A stretch of DNA of 64,000 nt from Ignavibacteriales bacterium. GTDB lineage: Bacteria > Bacteroidota > Ignavibacteria > Ignavibacteriales > Ignavibacteriaceae. Every line of letters starts with the position of its first letter. The stretch's first letter is position 1. This document shows positions 9,186-17,603 of this stretch, one piece after another. The notes under the pieces are model-generated. The model saw nothing but the letters and a program-made list of their open reading frames with translations. It was not told where the DNA came from and made no database searches. A program made the translations under genes and the position numbers. The stretch covers positions 62,001-126,000 of the forward strand of contig JADJMD010000012.1 of the NCBI GenBank assembly GCA_016709765.1. The letters are read 5' to 3'.

Positions 9186-9266
9186 GTCATTGCGATCCCG
9201 ATAAAATCGGGAGAAGCAATCTGTCAAAGTTACAGATCGCTTCTTCATTCCATTCCTCGCAATGAC
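9186..9266. repeat. GTCATTGCGAG palindrome, copy 5
   Basis: Starts gtcattgcgatcccgataaaatcgggag, ends cctcgcaatgac, with inner arms gaagcaatctgt and acagatcgcttc. A secondary small hairpin cccgat-aaa-atcggg lies in the left arm. Confidence 0.9.
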
Positions 9267-9283
9267 AATTTAAAAGGAATAAT

Positions 9284-10483
9284 ATGAAACAAAACATTAA
9301 AAAAAGTACAGCCGGAAAACGCGGCGATTCAGTTCGTTCTGATTGTTATTTTGAAATTGAGTTGAAAAACTCAGGTGGAATTAAAATTGATTTAAAGAGT
9401 AAAGTGGATGTAATGTATGGAGAATCAATAAAACAAATGATTCTTGATATGTGTAAATTCTTTGGACTGAAGGATGCAAAGATTTTGCTGGAAGATAATG
9501 GAGCACTTCCATTTGTTCTTGCTGCACGATTTGAACTAGCTGTTAAAAGATTATTTCCTGATCTTAAGAAAGAATACTTGCTTCCCTTGCACGAAAAGAA
9601 TTTATATTCAACAAAAAAAGACCAGCTACGCAGAAGCAGACTTTATCTGCCAGGTAATGAACCAAAGTTTTTTGTAAATGCCGGTCTCCACTCTCCAGAC
9701 GGGATTATTCTTGATCTTGAAGATAGTGTTGCTCCAACAGAAAAAGATTCGGCACAACTTCTGGTAAGAAATTCCTTGCGCTCTGTTGATTTTTATGGTG
9801 CAGAACGAATGGTTCGAATCAACCAACTTCCAAAAGGGTTGGATGACTTAAAATATATTGTGCCTAATAATGTAAATGTAATTTTACTTCCAAAATGCGA
9901 ATCAGCCGAACAAATTCATCAGTTAGAAAAAGAAGTTGATAAAATCAAAAAGCAATACAAAGTAGATAATCCAATTTACTTTATGCCAATTATCGAAAGC
10001 GCACTTGGAGTAATTAAAGCTTATGAAATTGCTTCTGCTTCCGAAAAAATATGCTCACTTGCTATCGGATTAGAAGATTATACTGCAGATATCGGAACTC
10101 AACGCACAAACGAAGGACGAGAAAGTATTTTTGCGAGACAAATGCTTGTTAACGCTTCTAAAGCAGCAGGAATACAGGCAATAGATACGGTATTTTCTGA
10201 TGTTGCGGATATGGAAGCATTGAGACAAAGTGTTATTGAAGCTAAGTCACTTGGATTTGAAGGCAAAGGATGCATTCATCCCAGACAAATAAAAGTTGTG
10301 CACGAAGCTTTTGCACCAACCGCTGAGGAAATTGAAAAAGCTAAAAAAATTGTCCAGGCATTTGAAGAAGCTCAGAAAAAAGGATTGGGCGTTGTTTCAC
10401 TCGGGAGTAAAATGATTGATCCGCCTGTAGTTAAGCGTGCACAAAACATAATGCATCTTGCCAAACTTAATAAGTTAATTTAA
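9284..10483 (+). CDS. Citrate lyase acyl-carrier (CitD) and beta subunit (CitE) fusion
   Basis: A 399-residue fusion. Residues about 1-100 resemble CitD, the acyl carrier: an AGKRGDSVRSDC stretch where the prosthetic-group serine would be expected (Ser16 or Ser19), and DNGALPFVLAARFE matching the CitD C-terminal helix. Residues about 115-399 are CitE/HpcH-HpaI-type lyase: RRSRLYLPGNEPKF, ILDLEDSVAP, and GLEDYTADIG with the conserved acidic Mg ligands. CitE cleaves citryl-ACP to acetyl-ACP and oxaloacetate. In well-known systems CitD and CitE are separate chains. The ATG has a clear aaagga. citF is 2.7 kb downstream; no citC, citG or citX is in the window. Confidence 0.87.
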   Translation: MKQNIKKSTAGKRGDSVRSDCYFEIELKNSGGIKIDLKSKVDVMYGESIKQMILDMCKFFGLKDAKILLEDNGALPFVLAARFELAVKRLFPDLKKEYLLPLHEKNLYSTKKDQLRRSRLYLPGNEPKFFVNAGLHSPDGIILDLEDSVAPTEKDSAQLLVRNSLRSVDFYGAERMVRINQLPKGLDDLKYIVPNNVNVILLPKCESAEQIHQLEKEVDKIKKQYKVDNPIYFMPIIESALGVIKAYEIASASEKICSLAIGLEDYTADIGTQRTNEGRESIFARQMLVNASKAAGIQAIDTVFSDVADMEALRQSVIEAKSLGFEGKGCIHPRQIKVVHEAFAPTAEEIEKAKKIVQAFEEAQKKGLGVVSLGSKMIDPPVVKRAQNIMHLAKLNKLI

Positions 10484-10533
10484 TTGGGAGGAATGGCTTA
10501 ATGTCATTCTCATAAACTTTAAGGGAGAAGATT

Positions 10534-13188
10534 ATGAAGATATTAATATGTTCAATTTGTTTTGTTCTTTTAAGTACACATTTATATGCTAGTGGTTTAA
10601 ATTTTATAGGTTACAAAATAAATCCTGATTCAACAATTCTATCTGAAGAAAGTATTATTCATTATACAATCGCAGATTCGATTTTAAATAAATTGCCGTT
10701 TAAAAATCAAAATAATTTAAATAGAATTTTTCCCGGAGTGGTTTCGTATTTTCAAGATTTCTATATCCGAGGTGGAGAGAGTTATGAAACAGGATTTTTT
10801 ATTGATGGTGTAAAGTTTAATGATTTATTTTCCGGTGGAAATTCTTTTTTTCTTAATCCAAATGTATTTGAAAAAATTGATTACTATAATGGATTTATCC
10901 CAAATGATTTTGGAAATGTATCTTCCGGTTTATTTGATTATACTTTGAGAACCGGTGGTGATAAAATTAGTTTTGAAGCCGAACATTTGAGTGACAACAT
11001 AACTTTTACAAATAATCCTTTTTCTGGTAAGAAAAGATTAGGAGCATATTATTACGGACATAATGAAACCAACATAAGTATAGGTGGTCCGTTATATTTT
11101 CCTAATGTAAGATTTTTTGCAAATGTTAATTATCTTTTTCAACGGGATAAAAATCCGCAAAGATATCCTGGCGCTGATAATCTGAAATTCGATAATAGTT
11201 TAGATCCAGGGCTTCTTCCCGATTCAATCTTTATTGATCTTCCTGCCGGAATTGTTTCATTCAATTCATTTGAGAATATTAATTTTCTTTCTACACTTTT
11301 ATTTGATTTTGACAATATAAAAATAAAAGCATCTGGAATTTATTTTGATGAAAATAGTTTTACCGAAAGAAATCACATCTCAGATTATCTAAACTCCAGA
11401 ATTGGGTTAGTGAATAACGATGGTAGAGTATTTAATATTAAATTTGATCATAACATAAATGACGAGTTATCATATTCTTTAAGCGGGAACTATTCCTATA
11501 AAGATGATATTACAACAGACCAATATTTAGGTGATCGTTACTGGTCCTATGGAGACAGTGTTGCAAACGCTAATGCCGGAATAATATGGCATAGAAGTGA
11601 AAATGATATTAACAATGGACGTATGGGCAGGTATACCTTGCCTTCCAATAAATTTATTTTAGGTAACTATTTTATTGTTGATGGTTATCCAGGAATTGAT
11701 CATCAAAAATCTTTTCAGAAGTCAATTACTTTATCAGGATCTGTAAATTATAAATTGGAAAATCACAATATTAGAATTGGTGGCGACTATACTCAAAATA
11801 CAATTGGGTTGTGGCAATTACTCGGACAGGCAAGACTTGCCCGTGATCTTTATAGCGCTAGTTTGGTTCCTCCATTCATCAACTTTACTGAAAATGAATT
11901 AAAAGAATTTGTACTTATTAGCAGAGGTGTTAATAATATAGGTTATGATCTAATAGGAACGAAAAATGATAGTGCTCCTATACCTGTAAACTATTCCTTT
12001 TATATTGAGGACCACTTTGACGCATTTAATAATTTTCAATTTTATATAGGATTGAGATATGATTATTACGATTATGATTTCCAAAAAATGATTGATCCAA
12101 TTGCTCCGGAGAAAACGATAGTTTTTCAATCTGGAGAATTGATTAGTTCCGGTTTGATAGATATTGAATCGCAGTCTTTTGTTTCTCCCAAAGCAGCTAT
12201 AAAGTTTCAGGCAATTAATAATTTGGCTTTCACAGCAAGTTATTCGCAAAATGTTCAAAGTCATCCATATTCAAATATTTATGAAGGAATTTATTCTTTA
12301 GGACAGAAACTAAGAGCTGGAAATCAGATATTTTCTAATGTACAAGATTTAAAACCAATTGTAAATCAATCCATTGAATTAGGTATAAACTATAACCCTG
12401 TTATTAATCTTAATTTGAAAATGGTTTACTTTAATAAAACTTCAAGAAATATGCTGCGACAAGAAATACAAAAAACAGTATCCGGTTCACCATATCAATC
12501 TTATAGATATTTAAGTAATAATGGAAGCATGGACGCTAATGGAATAGACTTTTTATTAGAATATTATTTTAGAGGAATTAAAATACGTTCAGTATTAAGT
12601 ATTCAAAAAGCAACAGAATTGGCAAATTATTACTCATTTATTGCTGACGGCACCGATTTCATTGATTATAGCATTAATTCCCCAAGAATAAACCAAATTA
12701 ATTTTAATACTCTCTTAGTTTATGATTTTTCATCCCTTAACAATATTTCAGATATTTTCAATGAATTAAATTTCTCTTTATTATTTAATTATAATGATGG
12801 TCATTCGTTTGTTAATATTATTTACGAGTATAATGGAATGCGTGATGGAGAACGATATATTGTACAAGATTATACTCCTTCAATTTTAAATTTTAATTTA
12901 AAGATTGAAAAAAGTTTTATTATTTCGAATGATTTGAATTTAGATGTTTATCTTTATGCGGTAAATTTATTTGACAATCAAAATATTTATAATGTTTTTT
13001 CTAACACAGGAAAACCGGATGATGATGGCTTTAGCACATTATACTATTCTCAAAATTATTCTGAAGAAAAATGGGCTCAAATCACCCAATTACATCAATT
13101 ACTTGTTGATTATAATCCTGGTGGAGGACAACAGACATTTTACGGTCCACCTAGACAAATTGGCTTTGGAATAAAACTTAATTATTAA
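10534..13188 (+). CDS. TonB-dependent outer-membrane receptor
   Basis: 884 residues with a signal peptide (about 1-20, ending LYASG). A plug-like region lies at about 45-165 (FYIRGGESYETGFFIDGVKF, GFIPNDFGNVSSG), then a long series of alternating aromatic beta strands ending in KLNY. No carboxypeptidase-like N-terminal domain is present, unlike the receptor at 27863. It starts after a strong aagggagaag. Lying between citDE and citF, it might import citrate, metal-citrate or another tricarboxylate across the outer membrane. That is inference from position only. Confidence 0.85.
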   Translation: MKILICSICFVLLSTHLYASGLNFIGYKINPDSTILSEESIIHYTIADSILNKLPFKNQNNLNRIFPGVVSYFQDFYIRGGESYETGFFIDGVKFNDLFSGGNSFFLNPNVFEKIDYYNGFIPNDFGNVSSGLFDYTLRTGGDKISFEAEHLSDNITFTNNPFSGKKRLGAYYYGHNETNISIGGPLYFPNVRFFANVNYLFQRDKNPQRYPGADNLKFDNSLDPGLLPDSIFIDLPAGIVSFNSFENINFLSTLLFDFDNIKIKASGIYFDENSFTERNHISDYLNSRIGLVNNDGRVFNIKFDHNINDELSYSLSGNYSYKDDITTDQYLGDRYWSYGDSVANANAGIIWHRSENDINNGRMGRYTLPSNKFILGNYFIVDGYPGIDHQKSFQKSITLSGSVNYKLENHNIRIGGDYTQNTIGLWQLLGQARLARDLYSASLVPPFINFTENELKEFVLISRGVNNIGYDLIGTKNDSAPIPVNYSFYIEDHFDAFNNFQFYIGLRYDYYDYDFQKMIDPIAPEKTIVFQSGELISSGLIDIESQSFVSPKAAIKFQAINNLAFTASYSQNVQSHPYSNIYEGIYSLGQKLRAGNQIFSNVQDLKPIVNQSIELGINYNPVINLNLKMVYFNKTSRNMLRQEIQKTVSGSPYQSYRYLSNNGSMDANGIDFLLEYYFRGIKIRSVLSIQKATELANYYSFIADGTDFIDYSINSPRINQINFNTLLVYDFSSLNNISDIFNELNFSLLFNYNDGHSFVNIIYEYNGMRDGERYIVQDYTPSILNFNLKIEKSFIISNDLNLDVYLYAVNLFDNQNIYNVFSNTGKPDDDGFSTLYYSQNYSEEKWAQITQLHQLLVDYNPGGGQQTFYGPPRQIGFGIKLNY

Positions 13189-13204
13189 ACTATAAGATTT
13201 AAAT

Positions 13205-14767
13205 ATGAAACTAGTAAAAAATGCAGCAGGAAGATTCGTTCCAACAGAAGTAAACGGAGAAACTCAAATTCCTTTTAAAGGAGTTAATAAATACAAGCCT
13301 ACAGGAGTGAAAGCAAAACCTCCGATTCGAACCTGTATTGATTATCCATCTGATGGAAATAAAGTTGTTAAGGATTTAAAAACTGCATTAAAAAAAGCCG
13401 GACTAAAAGATGGAATGACTATTTCAACCCATCATCATTTAAGAAATGGTGATGCTGTAACAAATATGTTGTTCGATACAGTAAAAGAAATGGGAATTAA
13501 AAATATTCGATGGTTTCCTTCAGCAAGTTTTCCTGTTCATTCACACTTAATAAAATATTTAGAAGATGGAACAATTCATCACATTGAAGGAAGTATGAAC
13601 GGACCTCTTGGCAAATTTACTACAGAAGGAAAAATGAAAGGTGTCGGTGTTCTCCGTTCTCACGGAGGAAGATATCAATCATTGCAGGATGGAGAAGTAC
13701 ACATTGATATTGCTGTTATACTTGCTCCAACAGCAGACCCTTTTGGAAATGCAACCGGTGATCGCGGTAAATCAGCTTGTGGATTAATTGGCTTTGCTCT
13801 TGGCGATTCTGAGTATGCTGATAAAGTAATAATTGTAACTGATAATCTTATTCCCTTCCCTTGTGTTCCTTGGCAGATTCAAGGGGGTAATGTAGATTTT
13901 GTTGTTGAAGTTGAATCACTCGGCGATCCTAAAAAAATTGTAAGCGGAACTACTGAAGTAACAAAATCTCCAGATCGTTTATTGATTGCTGAATATGTTG
14001 CGGATTTTATTGAAGCCGCCGGAATTATGAAAGATGGTTTTTCACTTCAGGCTGGTGCAGGCGGAACTAATCTTGCTTTTGTCCTTTTCCTAAAAGAAAA
14101 GATGAAAGCTGCCGGTGTTAAAGCAAGATTTATGCGCGGCGGAAGTACAAAATATTTAGTTGAGATTTTGGAAGAAGGATTGACTGATTACATTCTTGAT
14201 GGTCAAACTTTTGATCTTGAAGGTGTAAGAAGTATGCGTGAAAATGTAAATCACGTGAACACATCTCCATTTACCAGTTACAATTTTCACGGAAAAGGAA
14301 ACTTTGCATCAATTGTTGATACTGCGGTACTTGGAGCAACCGAAGTTGATGTTAAGTTTAATGCTAACGTAGTTACGCACTCAGATGGTTATTTGTTACA
14401 CGGAATCGGCGGTTGGCAGAATTGTTTGTATTCAAAATGTACAATTCTCGCTATTCCCTCTTTTAGAGATCGCATTCCTGTTATTGTGGATAGTGTTACA
14501 ACTTTATGCGGACCAGGAGAATTGATTGATGTTATCATAACAGAAAGAGGAATTGCGATTAATCCATTGCGAAAAGATTTACTAGAAGCTGTTAAGAATT
14601 CAGGACTGCCAATAAAAGACATTAAGCAAATTAAAAAAGAAGTTGATGAAATTTGTGGCGGTGCTCCATCTAAACCAAAACTAAATAAAGATAAAGTCGT
14701 GGCAATAATCAAATGGGTTGATGGAACTGTTTTGGATTCTGTTTTCAAAGTGGAGTCCACCTTATAG
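13205..14767 (+). CDS. citF: Citrate lyase alpha subunit (citrate CoA/ACP transferase)
   Basis: 520 residues matching CitF: the N-terminal NAAGRFVPTEVNG, STHHHLRNGD near residue 76, GGYQ/SHGGRYQSL, TADPFGNATGDRGKSACG, LQAGAGGTNLAF and HGIGGWQNC. CitF exchanges acetyl on the acyl carrier for citrate, yielding citryl-ACP for CitE. With the CitD-CitE fusion upstream this supplies all three catalytic parts of citrate lyase. The last codons (FKVESTL and stop) lie in the left arm of a palindromic repeat beginning at 14747, so the C-terminus appears to have been rewritten by repeat insertion. Confidence 0.9.
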   Translation: MKLVKNAAGRFVPTEVNGETQIPFKGVNKYKPTGVKAKPPIRTCIDYPSDGNKVVKDLKTALKKAGLKDGMTISTHHHLRNGDAVTNMLFDTVKEMGIKNIRWFPSASFPVHSHLIKYLEDGTIHHIEGSMNGPLGKFTTEGKMKGVGVLRSHGGRYQSLQDGEVHIDIAVILAPTADPFGNATGDRGKSACGLIGFALGDSEYADKVIIVTDNLIPFPCVPWQIQGGNVDFVVEVESLGDPKKIVSGTTEVTKSPDRLLIAEYVADFIEAAGIMKDGFSLQAGAGGTNLAFVLFLKEKMKAAGVKARFMRGGSTKYLVEILEEGLTDYILDGQTFDLEGVRSMRENVNHVNTSPFTSYNFHGKGNFASIVDTAVLGATEVDVKFNANVVTHSDGYLLHGIGGWQNCLYSKCTILAIPSFRDRIPVIVDSVTTLCGPGELIDVIITERGIAINPLRKDLLEAVKNSGLPIKDIKQIKKEVDEICGGAPSKPKLNKDKVVAIIKWVDGTVLDSVFKVESTL

Positions 14768-14781
14768 GTGGCCTTCACTTT
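14747..14781. repeat. REP-like palindrome A at the citF 3' end
   Basis: Arms aaagtggagtccacc and ggtggccttcacttt around ttata, with three mismatches. It contains the citF stop codon. It lies 16 bp before the RAYT start codon and is related to the pairs at 15354-15450 and 16326-16415. Confidence 0.85.
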
Positions 14782-14796
14782 ATTTAAGTAGATTCT

Positions 14797-15348
14797 ATGG
14801 AGCTTGAACCAAATAAATATTATCATCTATATAACCGTTCTAATAACCAAGAGTTACTTTTTAGAAGCAGAGATAATTACATTTATTTTCTATCGAAGTA
14901 CAGAAAATATGTATCACCATTTGTTAATACACTTGCTTACTGTTTAATGCCGGATCACTTTCATTTTTCTGTTTATGTAAAATCCAATGATTTAATAATA
15001 ATTAAGAAAAACATCGGCTTACTTTTAAGTTCTTACACTAAAGCTGTCAACAAGTCTTTCTCAAGAATTGGTAGTCTCTTCCAGCAACATACAAAAACAA
15101 AACTAATTGCGGATGATAAAAGCCTGCTTACTGTTATTTCATATATTCATCAAAATCCTAATAGGAAATACCTTGTTAACAATTTAGAAGATTGGGAATT
15201 TTCGAGTTATCAGGATTACGTCGGCTTACGAAATGGAACCTTAGTTGATAAAACTTTTATCCAAAACAAATTTACTTCTACTGAGTCTTTCAAATTATTT
15301 TCGTTAACAACAGTTGAAAAGAATAATTTTATTTATGAATTACATTAA
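14797..15348 (+). CDS. REP-associated tyrosine transposase (Y1/IS200-like, RAYT)
   Basis: 183 residues. The HUH nuclease motif is HFH at residues 54-56 (PDHFHF), the candidate catalytic tyrosine is Tyr80 (SSYTKAVNK), and the family YIHQNP motif is near 113. Y1 transposases nick single-stranded DNA at hairpins; RAYTs are single-copy domesticated relatives associated with REP palindromes. It is flanked on both sides by palindromes sharing ggaggccacctt/aaggtggactcc, as expected of a RAYT and its own repeats. Catalytic residues look intact, so it may be active. Confidence 0.9.
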   Translation: MELEPNKYYHLYNRSNNQELLFRSRDNYIYFLSKYRKYVSPFVNTLAYCLMPDHFHFSVYVKSNDLIIIKKNIGLLLSSYTKAVNKSFSRIGSLFQQHTKTKLIADDKSLLTVISYIHQNPNRKYLVNNLEDWEFSSYQDYVGLRNGTLVDKTFIQNKFTSTESFKLFSLTTVEKNNFIYELH

Positions 15349-15353
15349 TCGCA

Positions 15354-15450
15354 ACTTGGAGGCCACCTTCAGTTATTTGAGGTTATCTAATTATTATGAA
15401 TAGCAGAATTTCTAATATTGCTAATTTAAAATCTAAGGTGGACTCCAAGT
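15354..15450. repeat. REP-like inverted pair B, around the patatin start
   Basis: Arms acttggaggccacctt (15354-15369) and aaggtggactccaagt (15435-15450) are complementary in 15 of 16 positions. The right arm is inside the patatin reading frame and encodes KVDSKS. Confidence 0.9.
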
Positions 15451-16268
15451 CCATAGGTATTGCATTTGGTGCTGGCGGTGCGCGTGGGATTGCTCATCTT
15501 TTGATGATTGAAGCACTTGATGAACTCGGAGTAAAACCTTCAATTATTGCTGGTTCAAGTATTGGTGCAGTTGTGGGTGCATTTTATGCTGCTGGATTTT
15601 CAGCAAAGGAGATGAAAGAAATTCTTAATCAACTTATCAATCCTAAAAGCGATTCTGTCTTTGATTTTCTCCTCAAATCAGATATAGTTAAGCTTTTTAC
15701 AATGTTTGATCCGCAGTTCATAAGGTCTGGATTTATAAAAGGTGAGAAATTTCAGAACTATATGAAAAATCATTTAAAAGTTTCCAGGTTTGAGGAATTA
15801 AAAATTCCATTAAAGATAGTTGCTACTGATTATTGGAAAAAAGAAGCTGTGATTTTTGAAAAAGGTGATTTGATTCAGCCAATAAAAGCTAGTTATTCCT
15901 TGCCAGGATTATTTACCCCGGTTAAAATTAAAAACAGAATTTTAATTGACGGAGGTGCCGTTAATCCTCTTCCATTTGATTTGATAATGGATCATTGTGA
16001 TATAACAATAGCTATTGACGTTACTGCATTTAAAGCACAGAATGAAAGTGAAATTCCTCCAACATTTGATTCTGTTTTTACAACTTATCAGACTATGCAG
16101 AATTCCATAATAAAAGAAAGATTAAAATTTCTACGACCTGATATTTATATTAGACCGGAAATATTTGATGTGAGAGTTTTTGATTTTGTAAAAGCTGCAC
16201 TGATCTTTAAACAAGCTGACTCAGCCAAAGAGGAATTAAAACGACAGCTGGATAAATTGCTCGTGTAG
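15396..16268 (+). CDS. Patatin-like phospholipase (RssA type)
   Basis: 290 residues. The oxyanion motif GAGGARG is at 25-31, the nucleophile elbow GSSIG at 53-57 (Ser55) and the dyad aspartate IDGG near Asp185. Bacterial RssA-type patatins are lipid acyl hydrolases. The ATG at 15396 is the only good start upstream of the catalytic core, but its ribosome site is weak. Residues about 14-19 are encoded by a REP-like arm, and the stop codon lies in another imperfect hairpin (16265-16293). So both ends of the gene appear to be altered by repeat sequence. Catalytic residues are intact. Confidence 0.87.
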   Translation: MNSRISNIANLKSKVDSKSIGIAFGAGGARGIAHLLMIEALDELGVKPSIIAGSSIGAVVGAFYAAGFSAKEMKEILNQLINPKSDSVFDFLLKSDIVKLFTMFDPQFIRSGFIKGEKFQNYMKNHLKVSRFEELKIPLKIVATDYWKKEAVIFEKGDLIQPIKASYSLPGLFTPVKIKNRILIDGGAVNPLPFDLIMDHCDITIAIDVTAFKAQNESEIPPTFDSVFTTYQTMQNSIIKERLKFLRPDIYIRPEIFDVRVFDFVKAALIFKQADSAKEELKRQLDKLLV

Positions 16269-16293
16269 TCGATCTTCAAGATGGCCTACACTT
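16264..16293. repeat. Imperfect hairpin C1 at the patatin stop
   Basis: gtgtagtcgatc, spacer ttcaa, gatggcctacac pair imperfectly; the patatin stop codon is inside the left arm. It resembles palindrome A in layout, with a gatggcc core. Confidence 0.6.
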
Positions 16294-16325
16294 AAAACGT
16301 TCCATAGAATAGATTGCAGTTCTAA

Positions 16326-16415
16326 TTGGAGGCCACCTTTAACTATGCAAATTCACTCTCCAATAATCATTTTCATCTTTTTAGATTTTTAACTAAACTT
16401 TAAGGTGGACTCCAA
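16326..16415. repeat. REP-like inverted pair C2, at the permease 3' end
   Basis: Arms ttggaggccacctt (16326-16339) and aaggtggactccaa (16402-16415) match in 13 of 14 positions. The right arm abuts the stop codon of the minus-strand permease. Confidence 0.88.
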
Positions 16416-16416
16416 G

Positions 16417-17586
16417 TCATCCTGCCCTTAATGCATTAACAATATTTAATCTTGCTGCACGAACAGATGGTAAAAATCCCCCTAATACCCCCATAGCCAC
16501 AGCAAAAATTAATGATGAAATAACAATTGATGGTGAAAGTGAAAATGAGAATGCAAGTTCAGAAAAGGAATTCCAGTTTAAAGTTGAAATCGTAAAAAAC
16601 TGAAGAAAAGATGCTATAAAAAGCCCAATAATTCCACCAACGACGGAAGTTAATAATGCTTCAAATAGAAATGCTGCTAATATACTTCTCCGGCTAAAAC
16701 CAAGAGATCTCATAGTACCTATTTCAACAGTTCTATTTGCTACAGCAGAATACATGGTAATCATTGCTCCTATAGTTGCTCCAAAACTAAAAATAATAGT
16801 AATAAATATTCCCAGAACTCTAATAAATCCAGCAAGGTACTCTGATTGTTCTTCAAAATATTTTTGTTCAATCTTTGGTTCAAAAGCAAGTAATCTCTTA
16901 TCAGTTTCAAATGATCTTTTGAACTCTTCATAATTTGCCATATCATCTAACTTCAAAGTTAAAGTAGAAACACTTGCTCCACGATTAAATGCATTTAACA
17001 ACTGTTGACCATCACCCCACATTTCAGATTCAAATCCACTGCCGTCAGCTTCAAACAAACCGACTATTTCCCACTCATCACCGGCAAATTTAACTTTGCT
17101 TCCGATTTGAGCACCTTTAAATTTATTATTAATTGACTTTCCAACAATTAATTCTCTTAGAGATGGATTAAATAATCTTCCTTCAACTAATTTTATTTGA
17201 TCCCTTAGTTCATAAACAGTTTGAGATACTCCTCGAACGGTAACATTACTCATTCCACCGCCTTTAATCTCCAAATTGATAATAACAACAGGTTCAGCAG
17301 AAATCATTAACTTGCCATCACTATTTTTTGCGATATGAGGAAGAGAACGAATGATATTTTGAGTATCTCCATCCATTATACTACTAATTTCTCCTTGCGA
17401 AGATTTACGAAGTACTTTAATATTATCTGCAGATCCAGTAGATACAAGAGTTTTTTCAACTCCGTATGCCATCATTAAAGCGGCAGCAAAGACAAACACA
17501 ACCATTGCAATGCCAGAAACCGTTATTACTGCAGTCAGTTTTCTTGCTTTAAAATTTCTAAAAGTATATTTAAATGGAATTTTCAT
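16417..17586 (-). CDS. FtsX-like ABC exporter permease 2
   Basis: 389 residues: N-terminal membrane anchor (about 18-42), a large extracytoplasmic MacB-type domain (about 45-255), then three further hydrophobic spans in the C-terminal FtsX domain (ANRTVEIGTMRSLGFS is the usual coupling region near 290). It should pair with the ATPase at 18766 and the paralogous permease at 17604 to form a MacB/LolCE-like exporter. Substrate unknown. Its stop codon directly adjoins a REP-like arm. It lies 17 bp after the preceding permease gene, in one operon. Confidence 0.88.
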   Translation of the reverse strand: MKIPFKYTFRNFKARKLTAVITVSGIAMVVFVFAAALMMAYGVEKTLVSTGSADNIKVLRKSSQGEISSIMDGDTQNIIRSLPHIAKNSDGKLMISAEPVVIINLEIKGGGMSNVTVRGVSQTVYELRDQIKLVEGRLFNPSLRELIVGKSINNKFKGAQIGSKVKFAGDEWEIVGLFEADGSGFESEMWGDGQQLLNAFNRGASVSTLTLKLDDMANYEEFKRSFETDKRLLAFEPKIEQKYFEEQSEYLAGFIRVLGIFITIIFSFGATIGAMITMYSAVANRTVEIGTMRSLGFSRRSILAAFLFEALLTSVVGGIIGLFIASFLQFFTISTLNWNSFSELAFSFSLSPSIVISSLIFAVAMGVLGGFLPSVRAARLNIVNALRAG

Positions 17587-17603
17587 AAAAAACCCTTATT
17601 GTA

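Noticed and set aside
2898..9266. CRISPR array
   Set aside because: Repeats are palindromic, of variable length and separated by full genes rather than short uniform spacers.
9284..10483. Itaconate/citramalyl-CoA lyase instead of citrate lyase
   Set aside because: The N-terminal acyl-carrier domain and a true CitF downstream fit citrate lyase better.
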